This document shows positions 54,479 to 63,807 of a DNA stretch of 64,000 nt, in pieces. Location of the stretch: positions 1 to 64,000 of the forward strand of contig CAWCMA010000011.1 in the NCBI GenBank assembly GCA_963796565.1, given 5' to 3'. Each line of letters opens with the position of its first letter. Positions within the stretch are counted from its first letter, which is position 1. This DNA is from JAKAVN01 sp963796565 (GTDB lineage Bacteria > Desulfobacterota > Binatia > Binatales > Binataceae). The position numbers and the translations under genes are program-made. Under the pieces are notes generated by a model that was not told where the DNA came from, searched no databases, and worked only from the letters and a program-made list of their open reading frames with translations.

Positions 54479-54622
54479 CTTTGGCAAAATTCGTCGGCAA
54501 AAATCCGTTGACAAAAGGTTGCAGGAGCGGCTCGCGCGGCGCAAGCACGGTCGTGTGCGATGCTGTTGGTTGGGCCGCGTCCATGTGCTTACACTGGCGC
54601 ATCACCGCGAGGATAAAATCCG

Positions 54623-55642
54623 ATGAGCGAGCTGGTCCACAAGTTCGTCAAAACCAACGGCATCCGGATGCACGTAGTCGAGGCTGGCGAGGGCTTTCCG
54701 GTGGTTTTCTGCCACGGCTTTCCCGAGCTCTGGTACTCGTGGCGCCATCAGCTCCGCGCGCTCGCCGGCGCCGGCTTTCGCGCTATCGCGCCCGACCAGC
54801 GCGGATACGGCGAAACCGATTGTCCTCAGCCGGTCGAGGCTTACCAGGTGCGCGAACTGGTGAAGGACATCGTCGGGATGCTCGACGCGCTGGAGATCGA
54901 AAAGTGCGTGATCGTCGGTCATGACTGGGGCGGCTTCGTCAGTTGGCAAAGCGCGATGCGTGCCCCGGCGCGGATTGCGCGCGTGGTCAACCTCAATACG
55001 CCGTTCATGCCGCGATGGCTTCCGTCGACCCCGGGAAGTCCCGAACATCCGAAGGTAATCTGGGTGACGAGCCCGCAGCCCGCGCCGCTCAAGCCGACCG
55101 AGATGGCGCGGCAGGCGGCGGCCGGCAATTTTCACTACGTGCTGCATTTCCAGCAGCCGGGAGTTGCCGAAGCCGAACTCGAACGCGACGTGCGGCGCAC
55201 GCTGCGCGGTCTCTATCGCGACCCGATGCCGCTTGCGCCGCTCGCCGAGCGCGCAGCTCCGGGCGTGTTCGGTCCCGCGGGCGGTGGTCTGCTCGATCGC
55301 CTGCCCGACGGACCGCTCGGCAAATACATGAGCGAGGCCGACCTCGACGTTTACGTCAAAGCGTTTGAGAAAACCGGCTTTCGCGGCGGGCTCAACTGGT
55401 ACCGTAATATCGATCGCAACTGGGAGGAGTCGGCCAATCTGCCCGACCGAGTCGATCAGCCGGCGCTGATGATCACCGCCGAACTCGACTTCGTGCTGTG
55501 GCCCGAGCAGACGCTGGGCATGGAGCGATGGGTACCCAATCTCAAGCGCGTGAACATCAAGGGTTCCGGCCACTGGACTCAGCAGGAGAAACCCGAAGAA
55601 GTGAACGCCGCGCTGCTGGAATTTTTGTCCGACCTTCGATGA
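54623..55642 (+). CDS. Alpha/beta-hydrolase, epoxide hydrolase type
   Basis: The 339-residue protein has HGFPELWYSWRHQ, the oxyanion element of epoxide hydrolases, a nucleophile Asp in VGHDWGGFVSW at about residue 101, DQRGYGETD, and a catalytic His in GSGHWTQQEKPEEVN. Tyr residues of the cap domain (YRNIDRNWE) likely provide epoxide activation. It hydrolyses an epoxide to a diol. It diverges from the Maf gene; the gap holds a probable shared promoter region. Confidence 0.9.
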   Translation: MSELVHKFVKTNGIRMHVVEAGEGFPVVFCHGFPELWYSWRHQLRALAGAGFRAIAPDQRGYGETDCPQPVEAYQVRELVKDIVGMLDALEIEKCVIVGHDWGGFVSWQSAMRAPARIARVVNLNTPFMPRWLPSTPGSPEHPKVIWVTSPQPAPLKPTEMARQAAAGNFHYVLHFQQPGVAEAELERDVRRTLRGLYRDPMPLAPLAERAAPGVFGPAGGGLLDRLPDGPLGKYMSEADLDVYVKAFEKTGFRGGLNWYRNIDRNWEESANLPDRVDQPALMITAELDFVLWPEQTLGMERWVPNLKRVNIKGSGHWTQQEKPEEVNAALLEFLSDLR

Positions 55643-55766
55643 AGCCGTGGCCTCGCGGGAGGCGTCGTCGAGAATTGTTTGCCGCGATGCTTTTCGCAGT
55701 CCGGTACGATCCGATCGAACTAACGTCCTGATTGAATCAGCTCGAGCGTCAAACTAGCGTAAAGTG

Positions 55767-57941
55767 ATGTTGGTGAAGCTAAGTCGCGGAGTGGTGGGTT
55801 TGGTTACGGTGGTGGGGTTGGCCGCGCTTTTGGCTACCCCGGCGCAAGCGCTCGGACCCGTCAAAACGCTGGCAGCTCCCTCGATTCGCGGCGACGCACG
55901 GTCCATCCTGGGTCAGTTTCGCATTCTCACCGTCGTTCCGATCGACCCTGAGCAGGCTTTCGTCGAGGGCTACGCGGCATACCGCGCGCACGATCAGATG
56001 AAGACGATCGAGCGGATGACGCTCGCGGCCGATAAGTACCCCGCCCTTGCAGACTACGCGCTGTTCTTTCTCGGGTCGGCCCAGCGCGACAGTGGCGACA
56101 ACCAGAATGCCGCGGCGACTTTCCGGCGGCTCAGTTACGGCTATCCGCAAAGCGTCTTCGCCGACCAGGCGTCGCTACAGTACGCCGAGATTGAATTCAA
56201 GCTCGGGCGGCTAATCGATGCGCAAGCGGCGGCCGCGACGCTGATCGCGCGCAATCCTGCTCCGGATATCGACCAGCAGGCGCGGCTCGTTCAGGCGCGC
56301 GCCACGCTCGGCCTTGGCGACGCGCGCGGCGCTTTCCGGCAACTGCAGGCGTTGCGCGAACAGTATCCGCAGGGCGCCGCCGACGAAGAGTCGCGCACGC
56401 TCGCCTATTCGATCGCAGCGGCTCATCCCGGTCTGATCGACACGCGATCGCTCGGGTACCATCGCCGCGAGGCCGCCTTGCTGCTGCGCGAGGGGCACTC
56501 GACCATGGCGCTCAGCCAAGCCGACGACGCGTTGGCACTCGGGCCTCCGGCGAGCGTGCATGCCGAGCTGTTGTGGCTACGAACGCGCGCCCTGCGTGCC
56601 AACACCGCCCGCGAGACGCTTGCGCTCAACGCCTACCTCAAGTATGCGCCGCACGGCGAGAAGGTCGCGGATGCGCTCTATCGGCTGGGACATCTTCAGT
56701 GGCGCACCGGCGACACGAAGGTTGCGCGCGCGACGTTCACCAGGCTGGTGGAAGGATTTCCCGCGCGCGAGCTTGCGCCGGCCGCGATGTTCGACATCGG
56801 GCGCTCGTACGAAGACGACGATCAATGGGACCTCGCGCGCGCCCAGTACCTGCGCCTTGCTCGGACCTACCCGCATAGCGCGCAGGCCGCCGATGCTCGC
56901 TTCCGCGCCCCGTTTGCGCTGTACATGACGGGGCACTTCGACGCGGCGGCGCACGAGTTCGGTTCGATGAAGCCGATGGCCGCCTCGGCGTCCGAGCGCG
57001 ACGGACTTTCCTACTGGTATGCGCGCTCGATGGAACGCTCCGGCCAAAGCGCCGCGGCCACGGCGATTTACCAGAGCCTGGCGCAGAGCACCGCGAGTAA
57101 CTATTATCCCGAACTGGCGGCGCGCCGCATCGCCGCATCGCCGGCTCAGTTGTCCTCGGCTGGCGCACTTCAACTCGACGACACTGTGCCTTCCGTGGCT
57201 CCCGGCAGCCTGGCCGCGTTTCATCTGAGCCGCGTCACCACGTTGAAGCGGCTCGGGCTGAGCTACCTTGAACCGCCCGAGTTGCGCGCGCTTGCCGCCG
57301 AGAATTCGTCCGACCCGCGCGTGCGCGACTTTGTGCTCGCGGAATTGCAGCGCACGGGCGAGTGGTACGCGGCGATCGAGATCGCAGTGCGGCTGGAGAA
57401 GGACGGGGTCCTCGACTCCTCGATGACCGAGCGGTTGCGCTACCCGCGCGCCTACTGGGATCTGATCGCGCAGGCCGCCAACGGCGGCGCGCTCGATCCT
57501 TACCTGGTGCTCGCGTTGACGCGTCAGGAGAGCCTGTTCAATCCCCAGGCGCGATCGGTGAGCGACGCGCGCGGCCTGATGCAATTGATGCCGGCCACCG
57601 CCGACCGGATCGGGCCCTCGGCGGGCGTCGAGCAAGCCTCGCTCAAGCTCTATGATCCTTCGCTGAACGTGCGCGTAGGCACGGCCTATCTCAAGAATCT
57701 GTTCGAGATGTTCGGCGGCGATCCGTTCAAGGCGGTTGCGGCCTACAATGCGGGCGAGCACGCGGTACAGCAATGGATCGCCAAATATCCGGGCGACGAC
57801 GATCAATGGGTCGAGAATATCGGCTTCCGCGAGACCCGCGACTACGTCAAGCGGGTGATCGGCGGCCTGCGGGAGTACCGGATGCTCTATCCGTCGTCCA
57901 CGGCGTCCAACGGCGCGACGCTGCCGAAGGGCCTATCGTAG
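55767..57941 (+). CDS. slt: Soluble lytic murein transglycosylase (Slt70-like)
   Basis: About 724 residues. An N-terminal signal peptide (VGLAALLATPAQA) is followed by a long helical TPR/superhelix part up to about residue 570 and a C-terminal lysozyme-like catalytic domain. The catalytic Glu lies near residue 588 in LALTRQESLFNPQARS, and LMQLMPATA and AAYNAGEHAVQQW are typical of GH23 transglycosylases. It cleaves peptidoglycan to 1,6-anhydroMurNAc products in the periplasm. The recycling gene MurU at the right end of the window could handle sugar derived from it. Confidence 0.94.
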   Translation: MLVKLSRGVVGLVTVVGLAALLATPAQALGPVKTLAAPSIRGDARSILGQFRILTVVPIDPEQAFVEGYAAYRAHDQMKTIERMTLAADKYPALADYALFFLGSAQRDSGDNQNAAATFRRLSYGYPQSVFADQASLQYAEIEFKLGRLIDAQAAAATLIARNPAPDIDQQARLVQARATLGLGDARGAFRQLQALREQYPQGAADEESRTLAYSIAAAHPGLIDTRSLGYHRREAALLLREGHSTMALSQADDALALGPPASVHAELLWLRTRALRANTARETLALNAYLKYAPHGEKVADALYRLGHLQWRTGDTKVARATFTRLVEGFPARELAPAAMFDIGRSYEDDDQWDLARAQYLRLARTYPHSAQAADARFRAPFALYMTGHFDAAAHEFGSMKPMAASASERDGLSYWYARSMERSGQSAAATAIYQSLAQSTASNYYPELAARRIAASPAQLSSAGALQLDDTVPSVAPGSLAAFHLSRVTTLKRLGLSYLEPPELRALAAENSSDPRVRDFVLAELQRTGEWYAAIEIAVRLEKDGVLDSSMTERLRYPRAYWDLIAQAANGGALDPYLVLALTRQESLFNPQARSVSDARGLMQLMPATADRIGPSAGVEQASLKLYDPSLNVRVGTAYLKNLFEMFGGDPFKAVAAYNAGEHAVQQWIAKYPGDDDQWVENIGFRETRDYVKRVIGGLREYRMLYPSSTASNGATLPKGLS

Positions 57942-58936
57942 AGCAGTCGGCCCAACCGGCTATCGGGCCATTCATCGGACCGCTTGCCGGACCGTTTATA
58001 GGTATCGACGTCGGCGAGAATTTTCTCGACCTCGCGATCGTCGGCGCGGCGTCACGCGCATTGATTTTCAAACGCGTCGCGCTCGGCGGACTGGAAGGGA
58101 CCGCCTGCGCCACGCTGGCAAAGCGGATCGGCGAAGCCACGCGGGGACTCGATACGGCGGTAATAGCCTTGGTTGACTCGCCGCGATGGCCGCGCGATCT
58201 CGACTGGTCGCGCGGAACGCACAAGCGAGATCCGGCTCCGCGCAGCCGCGAGCTTGACGCCATCCTGCGGCGAATCTTTCGCACGCTGATGGCCGCGCCG
58301 GACGGCAAAGCCCGGATGCCGGGGCTCGCGATGTTCCCGACGCCGGGATACGAGTACTTCGCGCGATGCGCACGCGATCCGCGATGCAAGTCGCATCTGA
58401 GTGCGATCGCGACAGACCTGTTCGGCGAGCTTTTATGCGATTCTTTAGATGACGACGGCATTGCGCGCTCGCCAGCGCCGATGGGCGGCGCAATCTTCAC
58501 CCGCTTCATGCTGGCTGGATTCGCGACCTATCGCGCGTTGGAGCGGCTCGGCGTGCCGGCCTTCGAGTCCTATCCCGATTTGCAATTGCGCCTCTCGTCT
58601 GCGTCGCAAAATATTCCATCGCAAGCGCTTCCGCCCAAACGCCGGCGCGCCGAGGCGCTGGCCGCGCGCCGTCGTATAGTCGCGTCGCTCGCGGCCGGGC
58701 TCGAGCTTCACGATGCGCCCGTGGCGGCAAATCTCGACCAGGCCGATGCCGCGGTGCTGGCGCTGGCGGCGGCCTCCTCGGCGCGCATCGGTAAATTGTG
58801 GATGGTGAGCAATCCGTGCGAGGGCAGTTTCCTGCTCGCGCTCGACAGCCGCCAGGCGCGAGACTCTGACGAGATCTGCAGGTTGCTAGCGGTAGGGAAG
58901 ATAAAGGCCGGTCCGGCCGCGATCGGTCAGGGGTAA
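57935..58936 (+). CDS. DUF429-like predicted nuclease (RNase H-like fold), start unclear
   Basis: Homology starts at FIGIDVGENFLDLAIV, the first strand and acidic residue of an RNase H-like fold, and the protein has DSPRWPRD and FESYPDLQLRLS, as in DUF429 proteins. No ATG, GTG or TTG lies in this frame between 57806 (well inside the transglycosylase gene) and the first fold strand. The coordinate given is an ATC next to the upstream stop, only a placeholder. A non-standard start or a sequence error is possible. The function of DUF429 proteins is not established. Confidence 0.65.
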   Translation: MVEQSAQPAIGPFIGPLAGPFIGIDVGENFLDLAIVGAASRALIFKRVALGGLEGTACATLAKRIGEATRGLDTAVIALVDSPRWPRDLDWSRGTHKRDPAPRSRELDAILRRIFRTLMAAPDGKARMPGLAMFPTPGYEYFARCARDPRCKSHLSAIATDLFGELLCDSLDDDGIARSPAPMGGAIFTRFMLAGFATYRALERLGVPAFESYPDLQLRLSSASQNIPSQALPPKRRRAEALAARRRIVASLAAGLELHDAPVAANLDQADAAVLALAAASSARIGKLWMVSNPCEGSFLLALDSRQARDSDEICRLLAVGKIKAGPAAIGQG

Positions 58937-59104
58937 ACCAGCTGCGGGCTCGGATCTCCTCGCGGGTCTGGAAATCCTATATTCGCTCGCCTAGATTGGG
59001 TTCTGGCGGGCGCACACGCATCATGCCCGCGCGAACCCCCTTAACAATGGCAGGACCCGGCAGAGTTGCGAGTCCACGTGCGGTGCTGCGCAAAGAACCA
59101 CACC

Positions 59105-59131
59105 GCCCTCCCATACACAATGCGGGAGGGC
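59105..59131. terminator. Hairpin between convergent genes
   Basis: GCCCTCCC (59105-59112) and GGGAGGGC (59124-59131) form a perfect 8-bp stem with an 11-base loop. It stands between the DUF429 gene and the minus-strand small secreted protein, where termination from both sides is expected. There is no T tract. Confidence 0.55.
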
Positions 59132-59178
59132 CCGGAAGAGCTGCGCGTTAGCCCACGCCGAGAACCGCAGCGTGCTTT

Positions 59179-59538
59179 CTATTCGTGGACGCAGATCGGC
59201 TTTTCGGGATTATTCGGATCCGGATGGCAATCAGTTAGGTGGCCGAGTTCGGGTGTTACCCAGTATCCAGGAGCTTCAGGATGTCTCTCTATTGACGTCG
59301 GTGCACGCTGGTCAGGAATACATGCCCCGGGCGGATGTGTGCGGCAGTACTCTTCGCGGATTTGAGTTTCCCTCTTAAACTCTTCCTGCGATTGAGCCTT
59401 CGGATTCGACATGAATGGGCCGCCGTAATCGCTCGATGGGGTTGACGCTGGTTGCGCGTTAACGCTCCCCGTCCATCCTGAGAAGGTGAGCAAAAGGAGA
59501 ACAAACAATCCTATGATACCAGGTTTATGTTGACGCAT
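59179..59538 (-). CDS. Small secreted protein
   Basis: The 119-residue protein has a good signal peptide (GIIGLFVLLLLTFSG, cleavage probably after NAQA-like residues at about 29). The mature part is polar and proline-rich, with Cys in EYCRTHPPGAC and TDCHPDPNNP and KPICVHE, possibly forming two disulfides. No family was recognised. The base composition is lower in GC than the neighbours to the left, like the decayed gene that lies upstream on the same strand. Confidence 0.55.
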   Translation of the reverse strand: MRQHKPGIIGLFVLLLLTFSGWTGSVNAQPASTPSSDYGGPFMSNPKAQSQEEFKRETQIREEYCRTHPPGACIPDQRAPTSIERHPEAPGYWVTPELGHLTDCHPDPNNPEKPICVHE

Positions 59539-59605
59539 ATTACCTTACCCTTGTCCTCTGCTCAGGTATGGCGGCAATCACTTGCGATCCCGCACAATCG
59601 ATCTC

Positions 59606-61939
59606 TCAATTAAGGCCCCCCACCGGCAACAACACCTCCCAACCGAGTGGCAGTGCGGGAATTGACGTACCCTCGTAGCTGTTAGTGGTTGAATAAGGTC
59701 CGAAATTCTGCGTATTACCATTCCAGATATCAGCCGCAAATCCGTACCATCCATCCCCGTTAAACGACGTCGGAGTTACCGAGGTTAAAGGAACAGGAGG
59801 GCCGCTGACCGGCGAATAACTCCAACCCGGCCTGTTATTTCAAAGCACCCGCCCTCCGGGGGGCAAAGGTCGTCGTCACCGACTTTGAAGACAGCCACAA
59901 CTTCGTTATACGCAGGCACGTTTATTTGGTCTACGGTGACGGTAGTACTGTCAGCTGCGGCACCAAACCCCCGGGCGGAGAGGCTCAAAGGCGATGTGAT
60001 TGCCACGTTGCGATACCCGAGAATGATGCCCCCAGCCTCGCTTTCCGCTTGCGCCGCTTGAGTGAATGTGTAGGTCCCTGGATCCGGACTCACACTGCCA
60101 TATTCGTACGCCAGCAACCAACCGGTTTCTGTAGAGACACCATCGAGCGAGGTGAAGTTCTGCGCCCCGCCTTGATTGATCAATCCGAGCGCTGTCCAAC
60201 CGGGCGGCATTGAAGGAAGATAGGCAGTCCCATCCGTTACACTCATTGCCACCAGAAGCAGGTCTCCGTTCTGAGTGCCCGCAGGCGCAGTGAAAGTCAC
60301 GCTACATACGTTATTCGGGCATCCATCAACCTCTGAGTTATTACTACCCACGAAAGCTACTGGAGCTTCGTTCGTCTGCCAATCATCCACAACCGCAGCT
60401 AATTCGGAATTCTGAGTGGTACCTTGCCCGCCGCCCGTCGGGGTTGGAATATATTCAGCCGTAGTCCAGAAAAGTCCACATTCAGAGGCTTTACCCGCTT
60501 TAACCGCACTACAAGTCGGATCCCACACCTCTGCGGTATAGTCGCCCCAACGGCACGACGTCAGTGACGTGCAAGCGAACCCGGGAGTTTCAACGCTAGT
60601 ACTTGCTACCGAAGGATAGGTCTTGACGATTGAAGCTGATGAGATGGGACTCCAATTTATCACGTCCACGGACGTACTGGAGCCGTGGTTTGAAACGTGG
60701 TGTAATTGACGACGAGTTCATTGTCGGGATCGAGAGCTGAACTCGCGTAGCCGATTATTCCATTTGTCGCCGTTTGCTTAACAAAATTGAAAGTACCATA
60801 AACGGGATCACAGTTGAGCACGAATGCAAAATAATAAGAATCTACGCCGTTAGGAGCGACCGCTGCGAACGAGGTGGCGAAAATGTCATGACCATTGGAA
60901 TTGGTCTGCACAGCTCCTCCTTCAGGATCTAAGGTGTCCGTCAGAATTTCGCAACTGGACGAAGCGCAGCCAGGCTGCGGTGCGAGAAAGCTGACTGCAC
61001 CCGGCTGCGAATATATAGCGACGCTCGAACAAAAAGGCAGCGGGTTTGGGTCTCCGGGCCTGGGATCGAATTGTGCTAAAGTATCGTTCTTGGTGGCCGG
61101 TTTAGACGCGTCGGGTTTAAGCTTATATAGATTGAGGCATGCGTCTTTTTGGGCGTTTATGAATAAAGAACTCAAAATGATTTCGGTATACTACCCCAGG
61201 TTGTTGACCGGCCGCAGATGGCTTATGTTGGGACTATTGGTAAAAGTTCGACAGTTTGCGCCACCACATGAGGAGCTTAAGGGCGAACCGTTCTCCACCG
61301 AGTTTATGTCGATGTCGAAGATTTCGTCCGCATCATAGTGGGTAGGGTCGATATAACATGGCAGATCTACAACAATCCGTCCATTGCTTCCCATACTGAT
61401 CCCCAAGATGGGGTCATCGCCAAATGTGCCAGTATACATGGTGCACGCCGAAAGAGCGTACTGATACTAAGAGCCCTGCGGATTTGCGCTCTTCGAGACT
61501 CCAATGTACAAATAAGCGCCCCGACACCGTTCATATCGTTCGACAGCGCAGCCACTATCCAGCGAGCGTTGCGCGAATCATAAGATATCTGCGTATCGTA
61601 AGGCGAGTTGACCGCATGAGGATCGCAACCCAATAGCCCCCTACCATTGCACCAGAAGGTCCATTGGGTCATCGTTTCTCATACAGGCGTGGGCGGGTTA
61701 TTGTTCTTATTAAACACCCAGCGCCCACCATTGGTGAACTGCACCAGGTAGGGGCCACTGTTGGGGAAGTTCGGGTTTATGTCCGAAACAGCAACGGCGA
61801 GATCCATGGGTGACGCGTACGCAAAGGATGCGCCCGGACCTTTATTAAATGCCGCCGCCAAGGCCTGCTCGTTCCATGCGAGGAGGGGCAAAAACAGAAA
61901 CGAGAGCAACGGGACCAGCCAGTAGCCACGCTTCCTCAC
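59606..61939 (-). pseudogene. Broken gene of a large secreted protein
   Basis: A GTG at 61939 with AAGGGG upstream opens a signal peptide (LLSFLFLPLLAWNEQALA) and a secreted protein of about 775 codons. The reading frame then meets an in-frame TGA at 61679, a frameshift at about 61520, an in-frame TAG near 61470, another TAG at 61191, and frameshifts near 60690 and 59845. Translation across these breaks remains protein-like throughout (for example YDTQISYDSRNARWIVAALS, DDPILGISMGSNGRIVVD and WEVLLPVGGLN at the end). It resembles extracellular repeat or adhesin-like proteins. The region has a lower GC content. It is either a true pseudogene of foreign origin or poor-quality sequence. Confidence 0.75.
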
Positions 61940-62038
61940 GGTTAACCCCTTTGCGAGAGAATGAGCGGAACCTACCCCCCCTCCGCGCCTTAAAGTCAAG
62001 ACCAACAAAAAAAAGGATGCGATGGCATCGAAGAGCAC

Positions 62039-62282
62039 GTGAGACCGTGCGGCCGCTACGGATCGGTTCGTGCTGAATCGGACAGATATCTATATGACGC
62101 CGAACACCGGGATCACGCGCGCCGTGACGCGCGAGGCTGCCTCAGCCACCGCCACCAGTGCCCCCGCGCTCGCGCTCGACGGCCGCCAGGCGCGCCGCCT
62201 CGGCCCTGCTCGCGCCTGACAAGCGCCGAGCCAGCACGATCAATATTGCCTGTCGGGCCCGAGCGCGCCAAGCTGCATATCG
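62039..62282. other. Intergenic region before the HAD gene
   Basis: This 244-base stretch has no convincing gene. It contains a short 41-codon frame from 62095 that lacks support. It joins the AT-richer foreign patch to the host genes. Confidence 0.4.
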
Positions 62283-62975
62283 ATGGCATTGCAGCGCGAG
62301 TTCAAAGCGGTCTTCTTCGATCTGGACGGGACCCTGGTCGATATCCACGGGCCGCTGTATAACGCCGTGCGGAGCGCGCTCGACGATCTCGGCCACGCGC
62401 CGGGTCTGACCCGCGAGCGCTACCATCAGGCGCTCGAGAGCGACGATCCCTACCTCGGCCTGCCCGAGGACAAACGCGCCGAGTACACCAAGCTCGCGTT
62501 CGCCTATTTTCTCGCCGAGATCGACCGCACCGAGCGGCTCGAGCTTCTGCCCCACGTGCAGGAGACGCTGGCCGAACTCAAGCGGCGCGGCTATGCGACC
62601 GCGGTGATCACCAGCCGTCCGGGCGACCCGCAGCGGCTGGTCGAAAAACTCGCGATGGTCGGGCTGGCCTCCTACTTTGACCAGGTGATCACGCAAAGCG
62701 GCACCACGACGCGCATCCTCGACAAGACGCAGAGCCTCAAGCAGGCTGCGATGCGCGCCTCGATGCTGCCCCAGGCCTGCATGTATGTGGGCGACGAGCC
62801 GCGCGACGTGATGGCTGCGATGAACGCGGGCTACGGCGCGTCGGTGGCGATCACCACCGGGCCCGCCAGCTACCGCACGCTCAGCAGCCATCCGCAGTAC
62901 CGGCCCGATTTCGTCATGCGCTCGATGAGCGAACTGATCGGATTGTTGGATCGGCTCAAGGGCGCTCAGGGCTGA
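62283..62975 (+). CDS. HAD-family phosphatase
   Basis: The 230-residue protein has the HAD motifs: FFDLDGTLVD with nucleophile Asp, TAVITSRPGD for motif II, KQAAMRASMLPQACMYVGD with motif III/IV Lys and Asp. A helical cap sits between motifs I and II. It probably removes phosphate from a small molecule (phosphoglycolate or sugar phosphate class). It converges with the MurU gene with a ten-base gap. Confidence 0.88.
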   Translation: MALQREFKAVFFDLDGTLVDIHGPLYNAVRSALDDLGHAPGLTRERYHQALESDDPYLGLPEDKRAEYTKLAFAYFLAEIDRTERLELLPHVQETLAELKRRGYATAVITSRPGDPQRLVEKLAMVGLASYFDQVITQSGTTTRILDKTQSLKQAAMRASMLPQACMYVGDEPRDVMAAMNAGYGASVAITTGPASYRTLSSHPQYRPDFVMRSMSELIGLLDRLKGAQG

Positions 62976-62985
62976 GCCGGCGGGC

Positions 62986-63765
62986 TCAAAGAAAACGCAG
63001 GCGGGGCCGGGCGGCCGCGAATTCGGCGCGCAACGCTTCGAGGCTCTTCAGATCGTCGACGGTGCGAAACAACCCGCGATGGACGTAACCGAACATCGCC
63101 TGCCCCCGCGCCAGCAGCGGTGCGAACAGATCGCCCATCAGGCTGAACGGCGGCGGCGCGGCCGGCATCAGCTCGAACAGCGCCGGCTCGCATAGCAGAA
63201 CGCCGCAATACATGTAGGCTTCCAGGCGCGCCGCGGCGGCCGCGTCGAGCGCGGGTCCGTAGTCTTCAAACCTGGCGGGCGCGCGGCGCACCAGCAGGCG
63301 CATCCGGCGCACTCGCGCGTCCGCTTCGATTTCGATTCGGCTGTAGGCTTCGGGGGTGTCGCTTTCGCGCAGCACCAGCGTCGCGAGGCCGCCGCGGTTG
63401 CGATGAAACTCCGCGAGCCCACGCAGATCGAGATCGATTATCGTGTCGCAATTGAGTATCGCAAAGGTCTCGTTGCCGAAGAACTCGCGCAGTCCCACCA
63501 GCGGGCCGCCGGTGCCCAGGAGCGCCGCCTCCGGCGCATAGGTGATTCGCACGCCCAGCGCGTCGCCCCGTCCGAGCGCGGTCTGGACCGCGGCGGCCAG
63601 GTGATGGACGTTGATCGCGACCTCGGTCACGCCGGCCCGCGCCAGCATGCTCAGCGGATAGTGAATCAGCGGACGCCCGCCTACCTCGATGATCGGTTTG
63701 GGCACGGTCGCCGTAAGCGGCATCAGCCGCTCGCCCTTACCCGCCGACAGTACCAGCGCCTTCAT
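62986..63765 (-). CDS. murU: N-acetylmuramate-1-phosphate uridylyltransferase-like protein (MurU)
   Basis: The 259-residue nucleotidyltransferase starts KALVLSAGKGERLMPLT and then VPKPIIEVGGRPLIHY, the pyrophosphorylase signature, with the metal Asp in AILNCDTIIDLDL. The short length without a C-terminal left-handed beta-helix is characteristic of MurU rather than of GlmU-like enzymes. It makes UDP-MurNAc from MurNAc-1-phosphate in the cell-wall recycling route that bypasses de novo synthesis and gives fosfomycin tolerance. The AmgK-like gene lies upstream on the same strand, 42 bases away. Confidence 0.8.
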   Translation of the reverse strand: MKALVLSAGKGERLMPLTATVPKPIIEVGGRPLIHYPLSMLARAGVTEVAINVHHLAAAVQTALGRGDALGVRITYAPEAALLGTGGPLVGLREFFGNETFAILNCDTIIDLDLRGLAEFHRNRGGLATLVLRESDTPEAYSRIEIEADARVRRMRLLVRRAPARFEDYGPALDAAAAARLEAYMYCGVLLCEPALFELMPAAPPPFSLMGDLFAPLLARGQAMFGYVHRGLFRTVDDLKSLEALRAEFAAARPRLRFL

Positions 63766-63807
63766 CGATGCGTCATTCCTCTGTGCCTCTTCCGCTTCGC
63801 GTGCGCG

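Noticed and set aside
56577..57806. 409-codon minus-strand frame opposite the transglycosylase
   Set aside because: This is an antisense shadow; the plus strand encodes the transglycosylase catalytic domain here.
62095..62221. 41-codon plus-strand frame before the HAD gene
   Set aside because: It has no ribosome binding site and no recognisable features.
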